NCBI GenBank assembly: GCA_016715405.1
Contig: JADKAE010000015.1
Coordinates: 149,125 to 213,124, forward strand
Length of the DNA: 64,000 nucleotides
Origin: Saprospiraceae bacterium
GTDB taxonomy: Bacteria; Bacteroidota; Bacteroidia; Chitinophagales; Saprospiraceae
Direction: 5' to 3'
Below, in pieces: positions 8,665 through 18,062 of this stretch. A program made the position numbers and the translations under genes. The notes below the pieces were generated by a model. That model saw nothing but the letters and a program-made list of their open reading frames with translations, ran no database searches and was not told where the DNA came from. The first letter of the stretch is position 1. Each line of letters begins with the position of its first letter.

Positions 8665-10108
8665 GCGCCCGGCGGTTGACCTCATCCGCCCAATTCCACG
8701 ATAGCCACGTATTTGATGCCAGGCGCTGCTCGAAGCCCAGGCGCTTTTTGTCGAGTTGTTGGGCTTCGTAGGAGTTGGCAGGGATCAATGCCTGTTCTTG
8801 ATAAAGCACGTACAGATTTTTGTCGGATAGGTCATTGATCAAATAGGGCAAGTCAACGCGCTCGCTCGTATGGCGCAGGTTGTAACGCGTAATCAGCACA
8901 TCCCAGTTGAGCGTGGCGCACAACATCCACACGATATACCAGGCCCAGGTGTTGGTAAGCAAGAGGTAAAACATCGACCGGCGGTCGCGTACCTTCAAGT
9001 ATAAGCTGATCAGCCCGATAACCGTGAGCAGCAGAAACACCAGCACACCGATGCGCTTATAGGCTAAGCCGTAACCGGCAATATAGTGGTAATTGCGCGC
9101 ACCCACCGACAGGGCCAATAGCACGTTTTGGGCCAACCAAATCATGGCAGCCGTTTTTAAGGGGACGTTATGCGGAAAAAAATTCAGGTTGTTCCAAAAA
9201 ATAAGCGCCACAAAACTAGACGCAACCAGGATGGAAAAGATCAGCAAATAGGTGCCGGTATGCACAAACTGACTTAGTTCGTAGGGCGTTTCGGGCACGA
9301 TGCCCCACCATACAGTGGCTACGTCGGTGAGATTAACTACCAGCAACAATAGATTGAGGGCGATAAGGGTGAAAAATGATATTTTATAGGTCTGTTTTAA
9401 CGCCATCGTACTGTGGCCCCACCACACTTTTTTGCGCTTGCGCTCTAATTCCTGGCACTGGTTGGCTTCAAAGGCTTCCAGTTTGTCGGCCAACGGGTTG
9501 TCCCGGCCAATTGCATACACGATCGAAGCGCCCAGCAAGGCCAGAATCAAACGCCCTAGCGGCCACTGCCAAATCGGCCAATACTCCACCGACTTCAGCA
9601 CGTTGTCGACCAGGGCAGCAAAGGCACTGTTGGAAAAGTAATACAACCAGAAAAAAAACAAAACGGCAAAAGAGGGAATCGCGGTTATCAATGCGAGATT
9701 CCACAACGTTCGCCAATGCAGGTTTTTTTTTCTGCCCCTGAAGACTTCAAAGACCATGGCCAGCGGCGCCCTGAATACGCCGTATAAAGCTAATAATCCG
9801 CTAAACCAGACAAAACGCAGAAAAGGCGCCTGTGCCAAACCTACGCACCACGCAAGGGAAGCAATATGCACTCCTTTGGCGATCAGGCTATTGTTGACAA
9901 CTACTATTGCTGCCGAAAACAATAAGCCGGCGCCTGCCCACCGCGCTGCGGTTTCCCGGAATAAGCCGGCGTGTAACTTGCCCATTGCGCCAAGTATGAA
10001 GATGCTTGCCAATACAGTATTAAGCCCCATCGATTCGCTCCAGAATAGCCAGGCATACAGCGCAGCACCGGCTATTACAGCCAGAAAAAACAAGGTATCT
10101 CTTTTCAT
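8618..10108 (-). CDS. Polytopic membrane protein, DUF4153/DUF4173 type
   Basis: About 496 residues with ten or more hydrophobic segments. The conserved middle contains YELSQFVHTGTYLLIFS and ARNYHYIAGYGLAYKRIGV, as in DUF4153/DUF4173 proteins that often sit beside small winged-helix regulators in Bacteroidota. Function is unknown. The start codon is 5 nt downstream of an ACTTTG-N5-CAAAGT site, so it is probably controlled by the regulator encoded just upstream. Confidence 0.75.
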   Translation of the reverse strand: MKRDTLFFLAVIAGAALYAWLFWSESMGLNTVLASIFILGAMGKLHAGLFRETAARWAGAGLLFSAAIVVVNNSLIAKGVHIASLAWCVGLAQAPFLRFVWFSGLLALYGVFRAPLAMVFEVFRGRKKNLHWRTLWNLALITAIPSFAVLFFFWLYYFSNSAFAALVDNVLKSVEYWPIWQWPLGRLILALLGASIVYAIGRDNPLADKLEAFEANQCQELERKRKKVWWGHSTMALKQTYKISFFTLIALNLLLLVVNLTDVATVWWGIVPETPYELSQFVHTGTYLLIFSILVASSFVALIFWNNLNFFPHNVPLKTAAMIWLAQNVLLALSVGARNYHYIAGYGLAYKRIGVLVFLLLTVIGLISLYLKVRDRRSMFYLLLTNTWAWYIVWMLCATLNWDVLITRYNLRHTSERVDLPYLINDLSDKNLYVLYQEQALIPANSYEAQQLDKKRLGFEQRLASNTWLSWNWADEVNRRALKAYKSGPHKDATTE

Positions 10109-10110
10109 AA

Positions 10111-10133
10111 AGTACTTTGAATTACAAAGTTAT
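10111..10133 (-). promoter_or_regulatory. Operator/promoter site ACTTTG-N5-CAAAGT (copy 1)
   Basis: Read on the minus strand the site is TAACTTTG-TAATT-CAAAGTACTTT, and the start codon of the DUF4153/4173 gene follows 5 nt later. The TAACTTTG half also matches the -7 box TAnnTTTG, so a bound protein would block RNA polymerase. Same architecture as sites at 11115 and 41774. Confidence 0.6.
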
Positions 10134-10151
10134 TGGATAAAAAAATATCGG

Positions 10152-10451
10152 TCAATCCCGCGCTTTGAGCAGCTGTTCGAGCGCGTCGAGGTGGTCATTG
10201 AAGGCCTTCCGGCCCAAGGCTGTAGCCGCATACGAAGTATTGGGCCTACGGCCTATAAATTGTTTTTTCACCTCGATATAGTTTTCAGCTTCCAGCGCCT
10301 TGACATGGCTGGCCAGGTTGCCGTCGGTCGCGTCGAGTAGTTCCTTGAGCGTATTAAAGTCAACCCAATCGTTGACCATCAGCACCGACATCAGGCCGAG
10401 CCTGATGCGGTGGTCAAAAGCCTTGTTGAGTTGGGTAGAAATGTGTTTCAT
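10152..10451 (-). CDS. Winged-helix transcriptional regulator (HTH_34/ArsR-PadR-like)
   Basis: A 99-residue protein made of one winged-helix domain: RIRLGLMSVLM, the recognition region LLDATDGNLASHVKALEAENYIEV, a wing with KQFIGRRPNTSYAAT, and a final helix. This is the compact HTH_34 type found next to DUF4153-like membrane genes. Its ATG overlaps the TGA of the upstream membrane gene (ATGA), so they are translationally coupled. Likely ligand unknown; likely target is the ACTTTG-N5-CAAAGT palindrome found before this operon and two other genes. Confidence 0.8.
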   Translation of the reverse strand: MKHISTQLNKAFDHRIRLGLMSVLMVNDWVDFNTLKELLDATDGNLASHVKALEAENYIEVKKQFIGRRPNTSYAATALGRKAFNDHLDALEQLLKARD

Positions 10452-11107
10452 GACTGGGCCACATTTCGTTCGTACTTATAATACATCATAGCGCCGTACA
10501 CGATGTGCAGCAACCCGAATCCTGCGGCCCAACATTCCAGGCCGTTGCCGATGCGGAACAACGCAATGAGCCCCAGCACAATTTCGCTTAAACCTAGCAG
10601 CCGAACGTCGGGCAGGGTATACTTGCTGGCGTTGACCAGGGCGAGGCCGTAAAAGACCAAGGTGGCCGGCGCGACAAACCCTATGGCGCCGTGGTATAGC
10701 AAAATCAGACAAAACACTCCCCCGGTAAACAGGGGAATGGCCAATTCTACAATTAAGCGACGGGTAACGGGATCCCATATTTTTTGTCCTCTGCGTTTGG
10801 CCCGCCGGGTCGTAAAATAGACTCCGGAGCCGAGCGCACCCAACAATACAATGAGGGCGTCGAGCGCAAAAAACTGCTCGAAGCTGATCCCCCACGCCCG
10901 CCCCTGCTCGATCACTGTGTAGTAAAATTTATATCGATCAAACGGCATGATATCCAAATAAATATAGGCCGCCGTGGCGCCTGCTAAAGCCCAAATTCCG
11001 GCAAAAATGCCCGATAATCCACTCAGGGAAATGAACCGCGAAGAACGCTCCATGAGCGACCTGATCTCCTGCAGGGTATCGATGTGCTGTTGCTTGCTTG
11101 CAGCCAT
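10448..11107 (-). CDS. Small integral membrane protein, partner of winged-helix regulator
   Basis: About 219 residues with six hydrophobic segments after a short cytoplasmic N-terminus (MAASKQQHIDTLQEIRSLMERSSRF). No named domain is recognised. A TTG at 11126 also opens the frame, but it lies inside the operator; ATG 11105-11107 is preferred. First gene of a two-gene operon with the regulator. Confidence 0.65.
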   Translation of the reverse strand: MAASKQQHIDTLQEIRSLMERSSRFISLSGLSGIFAGIWALAGATAAYIYLDIMPFDRYKFYYTVIEQGRAWGISFEQFFALDALIVLLGALGSGVYFTTRRAKRRGQKIWDPVTRRLIVELAIPLFTGGVFCLILLYHGAIGFVAPATLVFYGLALVNASKYTLPDVRLLGLSEIVLGLIALFRIGNGLECWAAGFGLLHIVYGAMMYYKYERNVAQS

Positions 11108-11112
11108 ATAAA

Positions 11113-11133
11113 GTACTTTGAAAGACAAAGTAA
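11113..11133 (-). promoter_or_regulatory. Operator/promoter site ACTTTG-N5-CAAAGT (copy 2)
   Basis: On the minus strand: TTACTTTG-TCTTT-CAAAGTACTTT, with the ATG of the membrane gene 7 nt downstream. The inverted repeat halves are exact (11115-11120 and 11126-11131). It would let the winged-helix regulator control its own operon. Confidence 0.6.
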
Positions 11134-11177
11134 TAAATTATTTTTCACTTAATCAAGCGCCAGTACTGTTTTTTTTG

Positions 11178-11249
11178 AAGTGAACAGTGAACTGTGAACT
11201 GTGAACAGATCAAGAAGCAGTTCACTGTTCACTGTTCACTGTTCACTGA
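11178..11249. repeat. Mirrored tandem repeat, unit GTGAACT (7 nt)
   Basis: GTGAACA/GTGAACT units at 11179-11208 face GTTCACT units at 11218-11248. Same unit as the repeat inside the LytS/LytTR operon. It separates two divergent transcription units here, so it cannot be acting only as a terminator. Confidence 0.85.
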
Positions 11250-11350
11250 TTTTCATCAACCCCGGCAAGTGACAATTCTCACCCAAAAAAACAAGCTGTT
11301 ATGCTAATTTTAGGCACGAATCAGCGAAGGCTGGTTTAAAGTTTCTTTAT

Positions 11351-11358
11351 TATCTTTG
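11351..11358 (+). promoter_or_regulatory. Putative -7 element of the Sus operon
   Basis: TATCTTTG matches the Bacteroidota -7 consensus TAnnTTTG exactly and lies 88 nt upstream of the SusC start, leaving a plausible leader. No clear TTTG is at the -33 position, so an activator may be needed. Confidence 0.4.
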
Positions 11359-11445
11359 CTATTGTGTGTGAAATTAAATTTCACGCAAGTGCAAAATAAT
11401 TTTGCATTATTTTGTTCTTATTGATCAACCTAATTACTCACGCGT

Positions 11446-12545
11446 ATGAAACTTAGGCTAAAGTCATTGCTACTCTTGGCTTGCTGTTTGTTCTTGAGTA
11501 GTGGCTACATGTTTGGCCAGCGAGAAATCACTGGCAAAGTCACTGATGCAGACAACGGCGATCCACTCATTGGCGTCAATATCCTGGTAGTCGGCACCTC
11601 TTCGGGTTCGGTTACTGATTTTGACGGCTCTTACACACTCCGTCTACCACAGGGTTCCACTGTGTTGGAATTTTCCTACACGGGTTACACCACCCAGCGT
11701 GTTACAGTGGGCGCCTCCAACGTTGTCGACGTACAACTCAAGGCGGGCGCCGCACTCGAAGAAGTGGTGGTTATCGGCTATGGCAGCGTAAGAAAAGAAG
11801 ACGCTACCGGCTCGGTAAACGCCATCACCGAAAAAGACTTCAACAAAGGCGCTATCGTATCTCCTGAACAACTGGTAGCCGGTAAGGTTGCCGGCGTGCA
11901 GATCACACAGAGCAGCGGCGAACCCGGCGGCGGTATCTCTATCCGCATCCGCGGGGGTACTACCGTTGGCGCCAGCAACGAACCGCTTTTTGTGATCGAC
12001 GGCGTGCCCATCGACAACGAAGGCACCTCAGCCGGCCGTAACCCGCTCAACTTCCTGAACCCCAGCGATATCGAGACCTATACGGTGTTGAAAGACGCCT
12101 CGGCCACGGCTATCTACGGATCGAGAGGCGCCAACGGCGTTATCATGATCACTACCAAAAAAGGCAAAAAAGACACCCCGGGCCGCCTCAACTACGAAGG
12201 GTACTACACCACTTCCCAATTTACCGGCGAACCCAACGTGCTCAATGCCGAACAATTCCGCAACGTGGTGACCTTTGTAGCGCCCAACCGCCTGGAAAAA
12301 CTGGGCGACGCTTCTACCAACTGGTTTGAAGAAATTTCCCAAACCGCTAAAGGCCACAACCACTCGCTGAGCTTTACCGGCGGCGCCGAAAATATCGGCT
12401 ACCGCGCATCATTGGGCTACCAGGAACTCGACGGCGTACTGAAAGGTTCGGATACCCGCCGCACCAGCGTGGCTTTGAACTACAACCACTCGATGTTTGA
12501 CAAGAAACTCAACGTGAATGTCAACCTCCGCGGCGCCTTTACAAA
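11446..12545 (+). CDS. susC: SusC/RagA TonB-dependent outer-membrane receptor, N-terminal part
   Basis: Signal peptide (to about residue 25, GYMFGQ), then a CarboxypepD_reg-like domain (ITGKVTDADNGDPLIGVNILV...), the SusC signature EEVVVIGYGSVRKEDATGSV and the plug domain (IRIRGGTTVGASNEPLFVIDG). SusC imports oligosaccharides with energy from TonB. One base is missing near 12543-12546; the barrel continues in the next entry. The gene heads an operon with SusD and a SusE/F-like lipoprotein. Confidence 0.92.
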
Positions 12546-14453
12546 GACAATTTTGATCAAGGCCAAATCGGCGCAGCCTGGTTCTTCGACCCCACCCAAC
12601 CGGTATACGATCCCGAAAATAAAGCCTTCGCAGGTTTCTGGGAATACGGCATCGGCCTGGCGCCCCGCAACCCGGTTTCTACCTACTCACAAATCGAAGA
12701 CTTTGGCAACAATATACGATCACTGGGCAATATCGAAGTAGAGTACAAATTTGACGACCTCATCCCCGGACTGAGCGCCAAACTCAACATGGGCTATGAC
12801 CTCCTCAACGGCAAAAAACGCCGCTTTGTACCCACTACCTACTCCAATTCGCTGGTTACCAACTTTAACGGCGAAATCTACCTGGAGAACCCGAGCCGCA
12901 ACAGTCAACTGCTCGAAACTTACCTCAACTACAAAAAGAACCTGGGCGACAGCCACCGTATAGACCTTACCGCAGGCTATTCGTATCAGGATTTCGACGA
13001 GGAATATCCCTCCTACCGCGCTTACAACCTCTCTACCGATATTTTCGGGGTAAACAGCACCAGTCCGGCGGCTAATTTCGAAGCCAGAAACTTCGTAATT
13101 GAAAACAGGCTGATCTCGTTTTTCGGCCGCGCCAACTATGCATTCAGAGATAAATACCTGTTTACCGTTACGCTGCGTCGCGACGGCTCTTCCCGCTTTA
13201 GCGAAAACAACCGCTGGGGCCTCTTCCCATCAGCAGCAGTCGCCTGGCGTATTACCGAAGAACCTTTTGCCGACGGCTTGAAAAGTGTCTTCTCCGACCT
13301 TAAACTGCGCCTCGGCTATGGTATCACAGGTAATGAGTCTATACCCGACTACGGATATATTCCCTCCTATACTTATAGCGACGTACGCGCCCGCTACCAG
13401 TTCGGTTACGAAAACGGCCTGCCGGTATACGTTACCACCGTACGCCCCAACGGCTACGATGCCAACCTGAAATGGGAGGAAACGGCTTCATATAACATCG
13501 GTCTCGATTTTGGACTGATGAACGGCCGCATCAGCGGTACACTCGAATATTACTACAAAAAAACCGACGACCTGCTCTTTACGGTGAATATTCCCGCAGG
13601 TACCAACCTCACCGACCGCATTCTTACCAACATCGGCGAATTGGAAAACAGCGGTATCGAGCTTTCGCTCAACGCCTTTGTAGTAGACACCAAAGATTTC
13701 TCCTGGAACATAGGCTTTAACGCCGCCAGAAACAAAAACAAAGTGCTGGCCATCGACCAGATCTCCAACCAGGGCGTACTCACCGGCCGTATCTCAGGCG
13801 GTGTAGGCAACTTTGTGCAGATCCTCCAGGTAGGCCAACCTGTCAACTCGTTTTACGTGTTTCAGCAATTGTACGGCGCCGACGGCAGCCCACTCCAGGA
13901 CGGTATAGACCACAACGACGACGGGGCTGTGAACCTGGCCGACATCTATGCAGACGTCAACGGCGACGGCGCAGTCAACGACCTCGACAAACGCCCGTTT
14001 GAAAAACCGGCGCCCGATTATCTCATCGGCATCTCTTCGTCTTTGAACTACAAAGCGTTTGACCTTAGCTTCACGATACGCGCTAATGCCGGCAACTACG
14101 TGTACAACAACAATGCTTCAAACGGCGGCTATTTTAATATCGTGAACGAAAGAGGCGATATTTTCCTCAATAACATGCATACTTCGGCTTTGGTAACCAA
14201 TTTCCAAACTCCGCAGTATTTCTCAGACTACTACGTAGAAGACGGCTCGTTCCTGCGCCTGGACAACGTCACGCTTGGTTTCAACATACCCAGCAAACCC
14301 GGTCGACCCAGTCTCCGCCTGTACGCTACCGGCCAGAACCTGTTCGTTTCCACGAATTACTCCGGCCTCGATCCTGAAGTGAACAACGGCCTCGACAATA
14401 ACTTGTACCCGAGATCAAGAGCGTTTATTTTCGGACTCAACCTTGGCTTGTAA
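12546..14453 (+). CDS. susC: SusC/RagA TonB-dependent receptor, beta-barrel part
   Basis: From the shift at about 12545 the correct frame reads DNFDQGQIGAAWFFDP and continues to the stop. It includes the 22-strand barrel, RRDGSSRFSENNRWGLFPSAAVAWR, a TonB-receptor hallmark of SusC proteins, and the terminal strand (RAFIFGLNLGL). With the first part the receptor is about 1,002 residues, normal for SusC. The first in-frame ATG at 12789 is not a real start. Confidence 0.92.
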   Translation, partial: DNFDQGQIGAAWFFDPTQPVYDPENKAFAGFWEYGIGLAPRNPVSTYSQIEDFGNNIRSLGNIEVEYKFDDLIPGLSAKLNMGYDLLNGKKRRFVPTTYSNSLVTNFNGEIYLENPSRNSQLLETYLNYKKNLGDSHRIDLTAGYSYQDFDEEYPSYRAYNLSTDIFGVNSTSPAANFEARNFVIENRLISFFGRANYAFRDKYLFTVTLRRDGSSRFSENNRWGLFPSAAVAWRITEEPFADGLKSVFSDLKLRLGYGITGNESIPDYGYIPSYTYSDVRARYQFGYENGLPVYVTTVRPNGYDANLKWEETASYNIGLDFGLMNGRISGTLEYYYKKTDDLLFTVNIPAGTNLTDRILTNIGELENSGIELSLNAFVVDTKDFSWNIGFNAARNKNKVLAIDQISNQGVLTGRISGGVGNFVQILQVGQPVNSFYVFQQLYGADGSPLQDGIDHNDDGAVNLADIYADVNGDGAVNDLDKRPFEKPAPDYLIGISSSLNYKAFDLSFTIRANAGNYVYNNNASNGGYFNIVNERGDIFLNNMHTSALVTNFQTPQYFSDYYVEDGSFLRLDNVTLGFNIPSKPGRPSLRLYATGQNLFVSTNYSGLDPEVNNGLDNNLYPRSRAFIFGLNLGL

Positions 14454-14513
14454 TCAGTTCAATCACCATGCGGACTGCATTCGATGATTAACTAAGTACT
14501 AAAAAAAGACATT

Positions 14514-16088
14514 ATGAAAAAATTAATAAAATTCGCAATGGTTGGCTTACTCCTGGTTATGGCGGCGTGTACCGACCTTGACCTCGAGCCCAGGAGTAGC
14601 ACCACTGCCGCTGTGCTATTTAACGACGAAGCGGCCTACCGAGCTTTCCTGGCTCGTATTTATTCAGGTATCGCCGTTACCGGCCAGCAAGGCCCCGCCG
14701 GCAATGCCGATATTTCGAGCCTCGACGAAGGGTTTTCCAACTACCTGCGCCAATTCTGGCAATTACAGGAATTGCCCACCGAAGAAGCCGTAATCGGCTG
14801 GGGTGACGAAGGCATCCAGGACCTGCACGGCCACGTGTGGACCACTGCCAACCAATTCGTCCGCGCCACGTATTACCGTATCTTCTTCCAGGTTTCGCAA
14901 GCCAACGAATTCCTGCGCGAAACCACCGATGCCAAACTCGACGCCCGCAACGTAAGCGCTTCAACTCGCGAGGACATCAAAGCCTTCCGCGCCGAAGCCC
15001 GCTTTTTGCGCGCACTCAGCTATTGGCACGGCATCGATATGTTTGGCGATATTCCATTTTATACCGAAGATTCGCCCGTGGGTTCTGATCCTCCTGCTCA
15101 GGCCGATAGGGCTACGGTGTTTAATTTCCTCGACAGCGAGTTGAAAACCATAGAAGCTGATATGGTTGCTCCAGGTCAGAACGAATACGGCCGCGCCGAC
15201 CGTGGCGCCCTGTGGATGCTGCAAGCCAAATTGTACCTCAACGCAGAAGTATATGCCGGCGCCAACCGCTATACCGACTGTATTTCCGCTTGCAAAAAAA
15301 TTATCGACTCGGGTGCGTATAGCCTGGAAGACAATTACCAGCATCTCTTTTTGGCCGACAACGACCGTTCGAACGAGATCATATTTCCTATTGTATTCGA
15401 CGGCCTGAGTACCCAAACCTGGGGCGGCACCACTTATCTGGTTCACGCACCCCTCGGCGGTAGCATGGATCCCGCCTTGTACGGTGTAAACAGCGCCTGG
15501 TTCGGCCTGCGCACAACCGCATCTTTCGTCGACCTATTTTCCGACCTTACCGGTGCTACCGACGAGAGGGCTATCTTCTATACCGATGGCCAAACCAAGG
15601 ATATCAACGCGATTGGCAATTTTGGCGATGGCTATGCTGTGCCCAAATACTCCAACGTTACTTCTGAAGGCCAGGCCGGCGCCGACCTCAACCATCCGGA
15701 CACCGACTTCCCGATGTTCCGCCTGGCTGATGCCTACCTGATGTACGCCGAAGCCGTTTTGCGCAACGGCCAGGGCGGCGATGCCAATACCGCTACAGGT
15801 TACATCAACGAACTGCGCCAGCGGGCCTACAACGGCGCCAGCGGCAATATCAACGCCAACGAGTTGACCCTCGATTTCATCCTCGATGAAAGAAGCCGCG
15901 AATTGTACTGGGAAGGCCACCGCAGAACCGACCTCATCCGCTACGACCGCTTTACCGACAACGGCATCTGGCCCTGGAAAGGCGGCGTAAAAGAAGGCAA
16001 GTTGACTGGAGCCTTTCGCGATCTTTATCCTATTCCCGCATCCGAAATTTTGGCCAACCCCAAGTTGGAACAGAACTTTGGCTATTAA
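14514..16088 (+). CDS. susD: SusD/RagB nutrient-binding outer-membrane lipoprotein
   Basis: Lipoprotein signal with Cys19 (VMAACTDLDLEP), SusD N-terminal domain, TPR-like core (FRAEARFLRALSYWHGIDMFGDIPFYTE is the family hallmark), and the C-terminal RagB domain (FILDERSRELYWEGHRRTDLIRYDRF). SusD caps SusC and binds the glycan. It starts 60 nt after SusC and runs into a SusE/F-like gene, the order of a starch-type PUL. 524 residues is the normal size. Confidence 0.93.
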   Translation: MKKLIKFAMVGLLLVMAACTDLDLEPRSSTTAAVLFNDEAAYRAFLARIYSGIAVTGQQGPAGNADISSLDEGFSNYLRQFWQLQELPTEEAVIGWGDEGIQDLHGHVWTTANQFVRATYYRIFFQVSQANEFLRETTDAKLDARNVSASTREDIKAFRAEARFLRALSYWHGIDMFGDIPFYTEDSPVGSDPPAQADRATVFNFLDSELKTIEADMVAPGQNEYGRADRGALWMLQAKLYLNAEVYAGANRYTDCISACKKIIDSGAYSLEDNYQHLFLADNDRSNEIIFPIVFDGLSTQTWGGTTYLVHAPLGGSMDPALYGVNSAWFGLRTTASFVDLFSDLTGATDERAIFYTDGQTKDINAIGNFGDGYAVPKYSNVTSEGQAGADLNHPDTDFPMFRLADAYLMYAEAVLRNGQGGDANTATGYINELRQRAYNGASGNINANELTLDFILDERSRELYWEGHRRTDLIRYDRFTDNGIWPWKGGVKEGKLTGAFRDLYPIPASEILANPKLEQNFGY

Positions 16089-16111
16089 TGGTTGAATTTT
16101 AACAACTTGAC

Positions 16112-17968
16112 ATGATGAAAAATATCTTAAAACTGCTGCTTATACTGAGCGGCGTCATGATTTTCTCCTGTACAAAGGATGAACTCGACGTTACCGCGCT
16201 TACCGATTTCCCTCCCGGGATACTCAGCGTGAGCCCTGCTGATGCCAGCAAGGTGGTTAAAGGCGATTTTAATGTGAAAGTGGTTTTTGCCGACGGCACC
16301 GTTTCTCCGCTTTCTTCGGCTACGGTCAAACTCTTTGACTCCGCCAATGCGGAACTGGCTTCGGCTACCAAATCGCTGACAGGCACCGAGGATTTTATCG
16401 AAATCTTAGGCACTACTTTTAACGCCGCTTCGCTCGAAGTAGGCCTCTATACGATTACGATCAGCGTAACCGACAGCAAAGGGCAAGTTACCCAACGCAC
16501 CACGACGTTTGAAATCTCCAACCTGCCTTTTGCCGCCAATAACGACAAAATGTACATCGCCGGCGAATTTAACGGCTGGGGCGCTACTGAACTTACCCTG
16601 GTAGCCGATTACACCTGGGAAGCCCTCAACGTGGAATTTAACGGCACCCAGTGGAAGTTTAAAAACTGCGAAAATTGGTGCGACCAGGACTGGGGCGATC
16701 CCGAATGCGACGGTATTGTACAGATTACTACCAACGGCGGACCCAACTCGGCTTGCAGCCCTTCGGGTTTCTTCCATATCCGCTTTAACGACCAAACCCT
16801 GCGCTATACCTTTACGCCCGCCGTGCTCTATGCCGCCAATATCAACGGCCTGCACCTCCTGGGCAGCTTCAACCAGTTCCAGGGCGACGAATACAAGTTT
16901 AACCTCGTAGCCGACAATACCTGGGTGCTCAACGAAGTAGAACTCGGAGCCGGCGACTTCTTTAAGTTTGCCGAATACCCCACTTTCATGGGCAACAACT
17001 GGGGCGATAACGATGCCGACGGCGTAGCTGAAGCCTTTGGCGCCAATATCAACTTCAACGAACCCGAAGGCGGCGCGTATTATAAGGTGACCTTCAACGA
17101 CAAAACGCTGGCTTACGACCTCGAATTCCTGCGCTTCCCCTCTATTGGCATCATCGGCTCGGCCACACCAGGCGGCTGGGATACCGATACTAATATGAAT
17201 GACGACAACGGCGACGGCGTCTTTGAGGTAACCCTCGATTTTGTAGACGGTGAAGCCAAGTTCAGAGCTAACGACAGTTGGACCGTCAACTGGGGCGCTA
17301 CCGACTTCCCCAGCGGCATTGCCACCCAAAACGGCGACAATATCCCCGTCCCCGCCGGCAGGTATAAAGTGACTTTTGCACCCGGCACGGGCGAATATAA
17401 ATTCGTAGCCGATGCAGGTATCACAACCGTAGGCATTATCGGCTCAGCTACTCCCGGTGGCTGGGATTCCGATTTCACTATGCTCGATGACGGCAATGGC
17501 AACTGGAGTGCAGTTATTGGATTGAACAACGGCGAGGTGAAGTTCCGCGCCAATGACGCCTGGGATATCAACTGGGGCGCAACCGATTTCCCCAGCGGCA
17601 TCGGTACGCAAAACGGACCTAATATCCCCGCTACGGCAGGTATCTATCTCGTAACGTTTAATTCCAATACGGGCGCTTATAGCTTTACGCCCACTACTAT
17701 TGGTATCATCGGCTCTGCCACCCCCGGCGGATGGAGCGATGATACGAATATGGATCCAGATGTTGCTGATCCAACGACGGTGAAATTAACGGTTACCCTG
17801 GTGGATGGCGAAGTGAAGTTCCGCGCCAACGACGATTGGAAGTTTAACTGGGGCGCTGCTGACTATCCAGCCGGCGTCGGCGTTAATAATGGACCTAATA
17901 TCCCCGTCCCCGCCGGTACGTATACGGTGGTGTTTAATGTGAATACGGGAGCGTACTCGTTTAATTAA
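16112..17968 (+). CDS. SusE/SusF-like starch-binding outer-membrane lipoprotein
   Basis: Lipoprotein signal with Cys20 (IFSC), an Ig-like N-terminal domain (about residues 30-140), then five SusF-type carbohydrate-binding modules. Two are diverged (MYIAGEFNGW near 149, LHLLGSFNQF near 247). Three near-identical ones begin GIIGSATPGGW at about residues 345, 440 and 530, each with VKFRAND.W..NWGA and an NGxNIP(V/A).AG motif. SusE/F proteins bind starch or related alpha-glucans at the surface, which fits the GH13 enzymes nearby. It starts 23 nt after SusD. Confidence 0.85.
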   Translation: MMKNILKLLLILSGVMIFSCTKDELDVTALTDFPPGILSVSPADASKVVKGDFNVKVVFADGTVSPLSSATVKLFDSANAELASATKSLTGTEDFIEILGTTFNAASLEVGLYTITISVTDSKGQVTQRTTTFEISNLPFAANNDKMYIAGEFNGWGATELTLVADYTWEALNVEFNGTQWKFKNCENWCDQDWGDPECDGIVQITTNGGPNSACSPSGFFHIRFNDQTLRYTFTPAVLYAANINGLHLLGSFNQFQGDEYKFNLVADNTWVLNEVELGAGDFFKFAEYPTFMGNNWGDNDADGVAEAFGANINFNEPEGGAYYKVTFNDKTLAYDLEFLRFPSIGIIGSATPGGWDTDTNMNDDNGDGVFEVTLDFVDGEAKFRANDSWTVNWGATDFPSGIATQNGDNIPVPAGRYKVTFAPGTGEYKFVADAGITTVGIIGSATPGGWDSDFTMLDDGNGNWSAVIGLNNGEVKFRANDAWDINWGATDFPSGIGTQNGPNIPATAGIYLVTFNSNTGAYSFTPTTIGIIGSATPGGWSDDTNMDPDVADPTTVKLTVTLVDGEVKFRANDDWKFNWGAADYPAGVGVNNGPNIPVPAGTYTVVFNVNTGAYSFN

Positions 17969-17970
17969 AA

Positions 17971-18062
17971 GTTTATGAGGGTTTATGAGGGTTTATGAGG
18001 GTTTATCGACCCTCATAAACTCTCATAAACCCTCATAACCCCTCATAAACCCTCATAACCCC
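17971..18062. repeat. Mirrored tandem repeat, unit GTTTATGAGG (10 nt)
   Basis: Three and a half GTTTATGAGG units (17971-18006) are followed by CCTCATAAAC/CCTCATAACC units (18010-18062). The array fills the space between the converging SusE/F and GabD genes and includes the GabD stop codon (TGA, 18053-18055). The same 10-nt unit occurs at 24.3 kb. Confidence 0.9.

Noticed and set aside
16406..17329. 307-codon frame opposite SusE/F and similar long frames opposite GH13 (6995-7945) and Lon (21940-22788)
   Set aside because: All are complementary to well-supported genes, with Val/Gly/Ala-rich shadow composition and no recognisable motif.
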